Source of the DNA: Firmicutes bacterium UBA6806
GTDB lineage: Bacteria; Bacillota; Clostridia; Peptostreptococcales; Acidaminobacteraceae
Assembly: GCA_002452745.1 (NCBI GenBank)
Contig: DKFC01000057.1
Coordinates: forward strand, 1-64,000
Length of the DNA: 64,000 nt
Direction: 5' to 3'
Part shown: positions 44,856 to 52,110 of the stretch, in pieces
Layout of the letters: every line of letters begins with the position of its first letter
Numbering within the stretch: the first letter of the stretch is position 1
The notes under the pieces: generated by a model
The model's database searches: none
The model's input: only the letters and a program-made list of their open reading frames with translations
Told to the model about the DNA's origin: nothing
Translations under genes and position numbers: made by a program

Positions 44856-44964
44856 TACACACTTAAAGCAAAATACACACTGAGCAAGTTGTTACACACT
44901 AAAATAAAACAGTACACACATACAGAAGTAAAAATACACACTGTTTTTTCAGAAATTGTGTGTA
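44856..44964 (+). promoter_or_regulatory. Array of TACACACT boxes, candidate enhancer of the PTS operon
   Basis: TACACACT occurs exactly at 44856, 44874, 44893 and 44935, and as TACACACA at 44913; an inverted copy lies at 44958-44964. Start-to-start spacing is 18, 19, 20 and 22 bp, close to two helical turns. The boxes lie about 75-180 bp upstream of the sigma-54 promoter at 45037, the usual place for activator sites. They begin 3 bp after the stop codon of the LevR-type activator gene, the likely binding protein. Confidence 0.75.
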
Positions 44965-44970
44965 TTTTTT
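44931..44970 (+). terminator. Hairpin terminator of the LevR-type gene
   Basis: AAAATACACAC (44931-44941) pairs perfectly with GTGTGTATTTT (44958-44968), the loop is 16 nt, and more Ts follow. It reuses the last direct and the inverted box of the enhancer array, so one sequence may serve both as protein site in DNA and as terminator in RNA. Confidence 0.7.
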
Positions 44971-45036
44971 GTAATTAAGTCTGGTAAAATCAGATATGAG
45001 TGGTCTATTTGTAAATGATTTTACTCAAATTTAACT

Positions 45037-45053
45037 TTGGCATGAAATATGCA
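45037..45053 (+). promoter_or_regulatory. Sigma-54 (-24/-12) promoter of the chitobiose PTS operon
   Basis: TTGGCATG-AAAT-ATGCA matches YTGGCACG-N4-TTGCW with two changes; the invariant GG (45039-45040) and GC (45051-45052) are exactly 10 nt apart. It is 30 bp before the first gene and follows the gene of a sigma-54 activator. Confidence 0.85.
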
Positions 45054-45082
45054 TTATTATAGTGTGTAAAGGAGGTGAAGAT

Positions 45083-45340
45083 ATGAAAGAATTTTCTGTA
45101 ACGGTTAATAGTGCAACGGGTTTGCATGCAAGACCAGCAAGTCAATTTGTAAGCGAAGCATCAAAATTTAAAAGTGACATTCAATTGATTAAAGGGGATG
45201 TCGCTGTAAATGGCAAGAGTATTATGGGCGTCTTAGGACTGGGTGTTCTCACAGGCGATACAATAAGAATTACAGCTCAAGGAGAAGATGAATCTGAAGC
45301 GGTGACTGCTTTAGAAGCACTATTTGCAGCAGGTCTTTAG
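45083..45340 (+). CDS. HPr family phosphocarrier protein
   Basis: 85 residues. The phosphorylated His is at position 15 in TGLHARPASQFV, and Ser46 in VNGKSIMGVLGLG is the HPr kinase site of Firmicutes. Both are at the canonical positions, so this is a functional HPr that carries phosphate from EI to the EIIA of this operon and may also join carbon-catabolite control. AAAGGAGGTG lies 6 nt before the ATG. It is the first gene behind the sigma-54 promoter. A second HPr gene lies at 51853 next to ptsI. Confidence 0.93.
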   Translation: MKEFSVTVNSATGLHARPASQFVSEASKFKSDIQLIKGDVAVNGKSIMGVLGLGVLTGDTIRITAQGEDESEAVTALEALFAAGL

Positions 45341-45370
45341 GTTTAAATTTGCAGGAAATGGAGATCGGTG

Positions 45371-46309
45371 ATGACTTACTATATTGGAATAGATGGTGGT
45401 GGGACGAAAACAACAGGAGCTATCAGCGACGGCAATCAGGTGTTGGCTGAGAGAACCGTTGGCCCTACAAATTGCCATGTGGCGGAAAGGGCACTCATCA
45501 CAGGCCGGATTGAATCACTGCTCAATGATTTAACTGAATTCGCAGGCGTAGATTTTAAAGGGATTGCGTGTATCTGTTTTGGAGGGGCTGGAATAGACAC
45601 GAGTCAAGATAAGCTGTACATGGAAACGGTTTTCAGGGAGATTGGATTTGCAGGGAAGCTGATTGTTTGCAACGATGCCCTCACGGCACTGGTTGGGGCA
45701 AATTCAGGATATGAAGGCGCAATCCTCATAAGTGGCACAGGCTCCATTGCCCTTGCAGTTTCAGCAGATAGAACATGGCATCGAGTTGGTGGATGGGGGC
45801 ATCTGATTGGTGACGAAGGCAGTGGATATAGAATTGGAAGAGATGGATTCGTCGCCATAGTCAAGTCGTTTGACAAGAGAGGTCCTGAAACAAAACTCTG
45901 GGAACTCTACAGGGAAAGGCATCCTTTTGAAACCCCTGAAGATATCATAGAGTACATCTATATGGAAAGCAGGGAAAAAGAGGCCGTTGCCAAGTTTGCC
46001 GAAGTAGTCATCGGGGCTTATGAAATTGATGCAGCGGCAAGAGACATCGTACAAAGAGCAGTGGATGAACTGTTTGAGATGATTGTTGCAATAAATGAGA
46101 TTATGAAGTGGGAACCGTTTAAACTCTCCGTCGCAGGGAGTGTTTTGACAAAGAGCAGCTTGATGTACGAGCTGTTGCGTTCTCGCATAGAGAGTCAGTT
46201 TAAGCATATAGCATTTCACAGACCAGTTGATTTACCAGTGATGGGGGCTGTTTTACTGGCTGTGAATGAAAAAAAGGACGGCTTTGTCGCAGAAGCATTG
46301 GTTCTTTAA
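45371..46309 (+). CDS. BadF/BadG/N-acetylglucosamine kinase family protein
   Basis: 312 residues, ASKHA-fold kinase. The N-terminal phosphate-1 loop reads YYIGIDGGGTKTTGAI, the phosphate-2 region SGTGSIALAV, and GGWGHLIGDEGSGYRIGR is the family signature of GlcNAc/glucosamine kinases. In this locus it would phosphorylate free GlcNAc or glucosamine released after cleavage of imported chitobiose-phosphate, feeding NagA and NagB. The ATG at 45371 follows GGAG by 8 nt. The annotation as amino-sugar kinase rests on context. Confidence 0.85.
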   Translation: MTYYIGIDGGGTKTTGAISDGNQVLAERTVGPTNCHVAERALITGRIESLLNDLTEFAGVDFKGIACICFGGAGIDTSQDKLYMETVFREIGFAGKLIVCNDALTALVGANSGYEGAILISGTGSIALAVSADRTWHRVGGWGHLIGDEGSGYRIGRDGFVAIVKSFDKRGPETKLWELYRERHPFETPEDIIEYIYMESREKEAVAKFAEVVIGAYEIDAAARDIVQRAVDELFEMIVAINEIMKWEPFKLSVAGSVLTKSSLMYELLRSRIESQFKHIAFHRPVDLPVMGAVLLAVNEKKDGFVAEALVL

Positions 46310-46358
46310 ACCAAAATCAACACCATAGAGGTGATTGATAAAATTCGGGAGGGTTCAC

Positions 46359-46658
46359 ATGAAAAAAATTATGTTAGTGTGCTCAGCAGGAATGTCCACA
46401 AGCCTGTTGGTCACTAAAATGCAAGCAGCAGCAAAAGACAAAGGGGTAGAGGTTGAGATTTTTGCCTGTTCAGAAGCAGAGGCGAAATCGAGATATCATG
46501 AAGTGGATATCCTCTTGTTAGGACCTCAAGTTCGTTTTTTGTTGCCTAAAATCCAAAAGGCCGTTGCGGAAAGTCATATTCCAGTGGCGGTTATAGACAG
46601 CGTTGATTATGGAACGATGAATGGGGCTGTTGTTCTCGAAAAGGCATTGAAATTGTAA
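46359..46658 (+). CDS. chbB: PTS EIIB component, lactose/cellobiose family
   Basis: 99 residues. The phosphorylated Cys is at position 8 in IMLVCSAGMSTSLLV, the P-loop-like motif of EIIB-Cel/Chb. The later LLLGPQVRFLLPKIQ is also typical. It passes phosphate from EIIA to sugar bound in EIIC. The ATG at 46359 follows GGGAGGG; a longer TTG-initiated frame includes that site and is not favoured. EIIC follows after 119 bp and EIIA further on. The chb symbol reflects context with nagAB and GH4, not tested substrate. Confidence 0.9.
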   Translation: MKKIMLVCSAGMSTSLLVTKMQAAAKDKGVEVEIFACSEAEAKSRYHEVDILLLGPQVRFLLPKIQKAVAESHIPVAVIDSVDYGTMNGAVVLEKALKL

Positions 46659-46730
46659 TTTTCTCAGTGGTTAGGGGGAAATGACAATTTGATGACATCT
46701 CAGTACTTTGGTTCTGAGGTGGTATAAATG

Positions 46731-46749
46731 CGAAGCGGAAGCGCTTCAC
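46731..46749. promoter_or_regulatory. Palindrome between EIIB and EIIC genes
   Basis: GAAGCGCTTC (46738-46747) is a perfect 10-bp palindrome preceded by CGAAGCG. It resembles the middle of a CcpA cre site but lacks the outer TG and CA, so catabolite control here is only a weak possibility. Confidence 0.25.
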
Positions 46750-46777
46750 TATTAAAAATCGAGGGGGTTATTTTTTC

Positions 46778-48052
46778 ATGAAAAGCATTATGAGTTTTTT
46801 GGAAAGGTACTTTGTGCCTGTGGCTGGAAGAGTTGGCGCACAAAGACACCTAGTGGCAATTAGAGATGGATTTTGTTCGCTGATGCCAATTTTAATTGCA
46901 GGGTCGTTTGCAGTCTTAATCAACAACTTGCCGATTCAAAGATATCAATTGTTTATGGTGGATGTCTTTGGAGAGGGATGGAAGACTTTTGGAGGAAATA
47001 TCTGGTGGGGTTCGTTTGCTCTGATTTCAGTTTACTTGGCATTTTCAATTGCCTATTTCCTTTCAAAATCCTATGGAAGAGATGGTCTGGCAGCCGGGAT
47101 TATTTCGCTGGCCTCATTTTTTATACTGGTGCCTCAGGCTTCGCCAACTGGAGGATGGGGGGATATCAGCTGGACTTTTACAAATTCGGGAGCCATGTTT
47201 GTCGCTATTTTAGTGGCTCTGATTTCCACGGAAATCTTTGTGAAGCTGTCCAACAGTAAACACCTCGTCATCACCATGCCAGAAGGTGTTCCACCAGCAG
47301 TGTCGGGATCTTTTGAATCCTTGATTCCAGGAATTATGGTATTATCAATCTTTGCCGTTTTGGCGATCTTTATTGCCCGAATTCCAGACGGTAATTTATT
47401 TGTCTTTATCAACAGGGTGGTGGCTGCACCGCTTAGAGATGTTGCGGACTCGCTGGGATCAGCTGTTCTAATTGTATTTATGAATCAGCTTTTATGGTTC
47501 TTTGGACTTCATGGATCAAATATCATAGGTGGCATCATTGAACCAGTTCTATTGCCGCTGATTGAAGCCAACATGGCAGCAGTCAACGCCGGCGCTGAAC
47601 CAACCTATATCGTTACCAAAGTCATGTTGGATACATTTGTGTACATGGGCGGATCTGGTGCCACGCTGGGCTTGATTATTGCTGGGATTATCAGTGCGAA
47701 GCGTGCAGAACACAGAGAAGTTATCAAACTGGGAACAGCGCCAGGCCTTTTTAACATCAATGAACCAATTATGTACGGATTTCCAATGGTTTTAAATCCA
47801 TTTATGTTAATTCCGTTTATATTCGGCCCTGTTATCATGGTTATTTTTACTTATATGATGATGAAAATTGGCTTTTGTCCAAAGACGGTGGCAATTGTTC
47901 CTTGGACATTCCCATCCGTTATTGGCGCTATTTTTGCAACGGCGTCTATCAGAGGCGGTATTGTCGCTCTAATCAATCTGATCTTCTCTGTAGTGATGTA
48001 TTTTCCATTTATAGGTGCTCTCGAAAGGCATAAAAACAGCATGGAAAGCTAG
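46778..48052 (+). CDS. chbC: PTS EIIC component, lactose/cellobiose family
   Basis: 424 residues, about ten transmembrane segments. CelB/ChbC features include the N-terminal FLERYFVPVAGRVGAQRHLVAIRDGF, the VPPAVSGSFESLIPG stretch and the substrate region LFGLHGSN-like FFGLHGSNIIGG plus NINEPIMYGFPMVLNPFMLIPF, where the Asn-Glu pair is conserved. It translocates beta-linked disaccharides with phosphorylation. GAGGGGG lies about 10 nt before the ATG. Substrate chitobiose is inferred from nagA, nagB and the kinase in the same locus. Confidence 0.93.
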   Translation: MKSIMSFLERYFVPVAGRVGAQRHLVAIRDGFCSLMPILIAGSFAVLINNLPIQRYQLFMVDVFGEGWKTFGGNIWWGSFALISVYLAFSIAYFLSKSYGRDGLAAGIISLASFFILVPQASPTGGWGDISWTFTNSGAMFVAILVALISTEIFVKLSNSKHLVITMPEGVPPAVSGSFESLIPGIMVLSIFAVLAIFIARIPDGNLFVFINRVVAAPLRDVADSLGSAVLIVFMNQLLWFFGLHGSNIIGGIIEPVLLPLIEANMAAVNAGAEPTYIVTKVMLDTFVYMGGSGATLGLIIAGIISAKRAEHREVIKLGTAPGLFNINEPIMYGFPMVLNPFMLIPFIFGPVIMVIFTYMMMKIGFCPKTVAIVPWTFPSVIGAIFATASIRGGIVALINLIFSVVMYFPFIGALERHKNSMES

Positions 48053-48133
48053 GCGAGAGACTTAAAAGCAGATTTGAATGGATGATTTGATTTATAATGA
48101 CTGCAAAATGAGCGGTTGTGACGTGACTATTTC

Positions 48134-48166
48134 AGAGGAAAATCGTGTCGCAGCGGTTTTTCCTCT
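48134..48166 (+). promoter_or_regulatory. Intercistronic hairpin between EIIC and EIIA genes
   Basis: AGAGGAAAA (48134-48142) pairs with TTTTCCTCT (48158-48166), 9 perfect bp and a 15-nt loop. The T-rich 3' arm is followed by AAATATTTTT, so partial termination is possible; otherwise it may stabilise the upstream message. Confidence 0.45.
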
Positions 48167-48199
48167 AAATATTTTTAGGAAAGACAAAGGAGAAAACAG

Positions 48200-48523
48200 G
48201 TGAGTTTAGAACTGATTATCATAAATTTAATCGCCAACAGCGGTGAGGCGAGAAGTTTGGCGATGGAGGCAATCCATTTGGCTAAAGAGGGAAAAATAGA
48301 AGAGGCGCAAATATCCATTGAGGCCTCTGGTGAAAAACTGGGGCTTGCGCATAAGAGTCAGACGGAATTGATTCAGGGAGAAGCGAGAGGGAATCTGACA
48401 CAACCATCACTGCTTCTAATACACGCACAGGATCACTTAATGAATGCCATAACAATAAAAGACCTTGCCACTGAAATGGTGGAACTGTATGAGAGGATGC
48501 TCAGGAATCAAGGAGAGTGCTGA
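48200..48523 (+). CDS. chbA: PTS EIIA component, lactose/cellobiose family
   Basis: 107 residues, three-helix trimeric EIIA-Lac fold. The phosphorylated His lies in LLLIHAQDHLMNAI (second His is also conserved), and the N-terminal IINLIANSGEARSLAMEAI is typical. It starts at GTG 48200 with AGGAG about 11 nt upstream. The stop overlaps the ATG of the GH4 gene by one base. Confidence 0.92.
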   Translation: MSLELIIINLIANSGEARSLAMEAIHLAKEGKIEEAQISIEASGEKLGLAHKSQTELIQGEARGNLTQPSLLLIHAQDHLMNAITIKDLATEMVELYERMLRNQGEC

Positions 48524-49827
48524 TGAAACCTTTGAAAATCACAGTAATCGGCGGTGGCAGCAGTTATACGCCGGAATTAGTGGAAGGCATCTTAAAGCGG
48601 TATGATGAACTTCCTGTGAAGACCCTCTATCTTTTGGATATAGAGGAGGGTCGTGAAAAACTAGATATTGTTGTGAATTTGGCTAAGAGAATGGTCAAAA
48701 GAGAAAAGAGAAATATCGACGTTGTGGCGACTCTAAATCGGATAGAGGCCATAAGAGATGCGGATTTTATCCTAACTCAAATCAGAGTAGGGGGCTTAAA
48801 GTCCAGAGCAAAAGATGAACAGATTCCCTTGGCACATGGCGCAATTGGTCAGGAGACTACAGGTGCAGGTGGATTTTCAAAGGCGCTGAGAACGATTCCA
48901 GTTGTACTGGATATCTGCAAGGATATCGAAAAATATGCAGAGAACGCATGGCTAATAAATTTTACGAATCCTGCGGGATTGGTGACGGAGGCTGTGCAAA
49001 AACACTCTAAAGTAAAGGTCTTAGGGCTGTGTAATGTTCCAATCAACATGAGACACAACCTTGCTGGAATCTTGGAAGTGGATTCAAGCAGAGTGAAGTT
49101 GGACATAATTGGGTTAAATCACTTGATTTGGGGGACCGAAGTTTATTTGGATGGCATTGCTTGCAAAGAAGTTGTAATAGACAGGCTTTGCAGTGGTGCT
49201 TCGGTGAATATGAAGAACATCCCCGATCTCAAATGGGATGCGACGTTTTTAAGGGCACTTAATATGATTCCATGTCCATATCATCGCTATTATTACATGA
49301 AGTCAGAGATGCTTGCAAATGAATTGGAGCACCGAGATAGGACAAGAGCAGTTGAAGTCATGGCAATTGAGAGAGAGCTCTTTAAAACCTATGCAGATGA
49401 AACACTGGATGTGAAACCGCCAGCACTTGAAAAGAGAGGCGGTGCGTATTATTCAGATGCAGCGATAGCGCTTATAAGTGCCATTTATAATGATAAGCAA
49501 GAAGAACACGTTGTCAATGTTGCCAACCAAGGGACGATACCCTCGTTGGCGAAGGAAGCTGTGATTGAGGTAAATTGTGTTGTGGGAAAAGAAGGTGCAA
49601 GGCCCACCTATAATAGTGAGGTGTCTTCTGAAATTCATGGATGGATTCATTCCGTGAAAGCCTATGAGCAACTGACGATAGAAGCAGCTGTAAACAGAGA
49701 TTATGGAAAGGCGCTCAACGCACTCTATGTGCACCCGCTTATTAACTCTGTGACGCAGGCAAAGGCTATTTTGGATGAGCTTATAGTGGCGCATCGTGAG
49801 TATCTAGAAGGATTTAATAAACTATAG
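48523..49827 (+). CDS. Glycoside hydrolase family 4, 6-phospho-beta-glucosidase type
   Basis: 434 residues. The Rossmann NAD-binding motif KITVIGGGSSYTPELVEG starts the protein; the metal-binding Cys lies in LGLCNVPINMRH (about residue 168) and its partner His in GLNHLIWG (about 198). GH4 enzymes need NAD+ and Mn2+ and hydrolyse 6-phosphoglycosides by an oxidation-elimination route. E. coli ChbF, the chitobiose-6-phosphate hydrolase, belongs to this family, so that role is likely here; CelF/LicH-like activity is the alternative. The ATG at 48523 follows AGGAGAG and overlaps the EIIA stop. Confidence 0.9.
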   Translation: MKPLKITVIGGGSSYTPELVEGILKRYDELPVKTLYLLDIEEGREKLDIVVNLAKRMVKREKRNIDVVATLNRIEAIRDADFILTQIRVGGLKSRAKDEQIPLAHGAIGQETTGAGGFSKALRTIPVVLDICKDIEKYAENAWLINFTNPAGLVTEAVQKHSKVKVLGLCNVPINMRHNLAGILEVDSSRVKLDIIGLNHLIWGTEVYLDGIACKEVVIDRLCSGASVNMKNIPDLKWDATFLRALNMIPCPYHRYYYMKSEMLANELEHRDRTRAVEVMAIERELFKTYADETLDVKPPALEKRGGAYYSDAAIALISAIYNDKQEEHVVNVANQGTIPSLAKEAVIEVNCVVGKEGARPTYNSEVSSEIHGWIHSVKAYEQLTIEAAVNRDYGKALNALYVHPLINSVTQAKAILDELIVAHREYLEGFNKL

Positions 49828-49919
49828 GATAATCTTACAGGAATGGAAAGCTGATTGAAAATTCCATAAAGGCCGAGGGCTTTATGCCTTAGGTTTCTTT
49901 ATGTTTATAAAAAATTGTA

Positions 49920-49925
49920 TATAAT
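49920..49925 (+). promoter_or_regulatory. Possible -10 of an internal nagA promoter
   Basis: A perfect TATAAT lies 44 bp before nagA, with no good -35 at the normal distance. The 141-bp gap 49828-49968 suggests that nagA-nagB-HPr-ptsI can be transcribed apart from the sigma-54 operon. Confidence 0.35.
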
Positions 49926-49968
49926 AATATCAAAGACGAACTGGTTTATTGAAAGTAGGTGTGAGCAA

Positions 49969-51102
49969 ATGAAAGCAATAATCAATGGAAGAGTTGTTTT
50001 GGAAAAAGGTGTTATAGAAAATGGTTTTGTGCTGTTTGATGAACGCATTTTAAAAATCGGTGACATGAAGGATTATGAAGAACAGGCAAAAGAGGTTGTG
50101 GATGCCTGCGGGCAGATTGTCTGTCCGGGATTCATAGACATTCACGTGCACGGAGCAGGTGGTAGCGACACCATGGATGGGACACCTGAGGCAATAGAGA
50201 CGCTGAGTGCTACGATTTTGAAAAGCGGTGTCACAAGATTCTTGGCAACGACGATGACCATGAGTACAGATGCCATAAAAAATGCGCTGTCAACAGTTAA
50301 AGCTCATATGGAACATCAGGCAGAGCGAAGTGATCTCGCTCAAATTACAGGGGTGCATTTGGAAGGGCCTTTCATCAATGCATCAAAGAAGGGGGCGCAA
50401 AACGGTGCCTATATTGTACAACCCAATATGGAACTGATTGGGGACTATCTGGATATCATCAAAATTATCACCATTGCACCAGAGACAGATGTTGACTTTG
50501 AGTTCATCAATCAAATGAAAGCGCATCCTGAAATTCAGTTGTCCATTGGACATACGAACAGCAATTTTGATACGGCCATGGAGGCATATAAAAACGGCGT
50601 TACTCATATTACACACTGTTTCAATGCCATGCCGCCACTACATCATCGTGAACCGGGGGTGATTGGTGCGATGCTCAGCGAATCGTTTTCAACAGAGCTG
50701 ATTGCAGATGGCATTCATGTACACAAGGGACTCTTTAAGGGCATGTGCCGATGCGTAGACCACGATAAGTTAATCTTGATTACTGACAGTATGCGAGCAG
50801 GTGGACTGGAAGACGGCGATTATGATTTAGGCGGGCAGAACGTCATCGTCAAGGACGGCGCTTGCCGATTGGAAGACGGAACACTTGCAGGGAGTGTTTT
50901 GACCATGAATCGTGCGCTTCGAAATTTCAATGAAAATACAGAGATACCACTCAACGAAGTGATTAATCTTGCAACGATAAATCCAGCTGAAGTCATCGGA
51001 ATCGGTGGGGAATTCGGAAGCCTTGAGGCGGGTAAAGTTGCAGATATCAATATAGTAGATCAACAGTTCAATATTATTAGAACCTTTGTAAAGGGTCGAT
51101 AG
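49969..51102 (+). CDS. nagA: N-acetylglucosamine-6-phosphate deacetylase
   Basis: 377 residues, amidohydrolase TIM barrel. Metal ligands are in PGFIDIHVHGAGG (about residues 56-68), GVHLEGPFIN (Glu, about 129), SIGHTNSN (His) and THCFNAMPPLHHREPG; the catalytic Asp is in LITDSMRAGG. It converts GlcNAc-6-P to glucosamine-6-P and acetate. The ATG at 49969 is chosen over upstream in-frame codons because AGGTGTGAG lies just before it and alignment with the family starts here. nagB follows after 10 bp. Confidence 0.95.
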   Translation: MKAIINGRVVLEKGVIENGFVLFDERILKIGDMKDYEEQAKEVVDACGQIVCPGFIDIHVHGAGGSDTMDGTPEAIETLSATILKSGVTRFLATTMTMSTDAIKNALSTVKAHMEHQAERSDLAQITGVHLEGPFINASKKGAQNGAYIVQPNMELIGDYLDIIKIITIAPETDVDFEFINQMKAHPEIQLSIGHTNSNFDTAMEAYKNGVTHITHCFNAMPPLHHREPGVIGAMLSESFSTELIADGIHVHKGLFKGMCRCVDHDKLILITDSMRAGGLEDGDYDLGGQNVIVKDGACRLEDGTLAGSVLTMNRALRNFNENTEIPLNEVINLATINPAEVIGIGGEFGSLEAGKVADINIVDQQFNIIRTFVKGR

Positions 51103-51112
51103 GAGGTTTGTT

Positions 51113-51838
51113 TTGGAGATTATTAAAGTAAAAAGTTATCGTGAGTTGAGCTTTAAAGCAGCTCAATTTGTTGCAAGTCAGGTCATCTTAAAACCAGAGA
51201 GCAATTTGGGGCTGGCTACTGGTTCAACACCTGAGGGCATGTATTCCGAAATCGTAAAGATGTATCAGACTGGTATTGTGGATTTTGAAAAAGTGACTAG
51301 TTTCAATTTGGATGAGTACATCGGACTGGGAAAAGACAGCGATCAAAGCTATATTTACTACATGCAGAAGAATTTCTTCAATCATGTGAATATTGCGCTT
51401 TCAAATATCAACATCCCAAATGGACTGGCAAAAGATATTGAAAAAGAATGCCTCAATTATGAGGAGAAAATTTCAAAGGCCGGGGGAATTGACCTTCAAA
51501 TTCTGGGAATTGGAAGAAATGGTCACATCGGATTTAATGAACCCGATTTAAAGTTTGAAGCGTGGACGCATGTGGTTCAGTTGGATGAAAAGACAATTCA
51601 GGACAATTCGAGATTTTTTGATTCGATTGAAGAAGTGCCTAAACTTGCAATTAGCATGGGGGTTAAAACCATTATGCATGCTAAGAAGATCGTCCTTTTG
51701 GCATCGGGTGAAGAGAAAGCAGAGGCCGTTTACAAGATGATTTATGGAAAGATCATCCCAGAACTGCCGGCATCGGTACTTCAGCTTCATCCAAATGTGA
51801 CTGTCATCTGTGATGAAGCAGCTGCAAAACTGCTCTAG
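51113..51838 (+). CDS. nagB: Glucosamine-6-phosphate deaminase
   Basis: 241 residues, TTG start 5-6 nt after AGGAGG. It isomerises and deaminates glucosamine-6-P to fructose-6-P and ammonia. Family motifs: LGLATGSTPEGMY (phosphate loop), TSFNLDEYIGL with the catalytic Asp, and LGIGRNGHIGFNEPD with the ring-opening His. It completes the route from amino sugar to glycolysis. Confidence 0.95.
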   Translation: MEIIKVKSYRELSFKAAQFVASQVILKPESNLGLATGSTPEGMYSEIVKMYQTGIVDFEKVTSFNLDEYIGLGKDSDQSYIYYMQKNFFNHVNIALSNINIPNGLAKDIEKECLNYEEKISKAGGIDLQILGIGRNGHIGFNEPDLKFEAWTHVVQLDEKTIQDNSRFFDSIEEVPKLAISMGVKTIMHAKKIVLLASGEEKAEAVYKMIYGKIIPELPASVLQLHPNVTVICDEAAAKLL

Positions 51839-51852
51839 ATTAAAGTGATGCG

Positions 51853-52101
51853 ATGGAGTTTGTCGTAAAAGACCCCTTTGGCATACATGCCAGAGTAGCC
51901 ACTAAGATCGTCAACTTAGTGGAGCGTTACAATGCAGATATCAAACTGATTTGTGGCGATCGAGAAGTCGGCGGAGACAGCATGCTCTTGATGATGCACA
52001 TGGGGGTTAAAAAGGGTGAAACTGTAAAAATTGTCTATAGGAAAGTGCCTGAAAGGCGCGTTGAATTTGAGGGTGAATTGCGTAAAATTTTAGAAGGATA
52101 G
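51853..52101 (+). CDS. HPr family protein, divergent
   Basis: 82 residues. The active-site His is at position 12 in FGIHARVATKIV, with Val where HPr proteins have Pro after HAR. A Ser at position 43 in GGDSMLLMMHMGVKKG matches the HPr kinase site, although the surrounding residues differ from the usual KSIMGVMSLG. It lies between nagB and ptsI in the ptsHI position. With the canonical HPr at 45083, the locus has two HPr proteins; this one may be specialised for signalling or for a different partner. The ribosome-binding site is weak, suggesting coupling to nagB. Confidence 0.85.
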   Translation: MEFVVKDPFGIHARVATKIVNLVERYNADIKLICGDREVGGDSMLLMMHMGVKKGETVKIVYRKVPERRVEFEGELRKILEG

Positions 52102-52110
52102 GTGAAGATG

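Noticed and set aside
44856..44964. ACACAC tract as a simple microsatellite
   Set aside because: The boxes are separated by unrelated sequence at regular 18-22 bp spacing; they are discrete sites, not a continuous dinucleotide repeat.
44856..44964. CRISPR array
   Set aside because: Repeat units are only 8 bp, and spacers are 10-14 bp of AT-rich sequence; no cas genes are present.
46731..46749. CcpA cre site before the EIIC gene
   Set aside because: The centre AAGCGCTT fits, but the outer TG and CA of the cre consensus are missing; kept only as a low-confidence palindrome.
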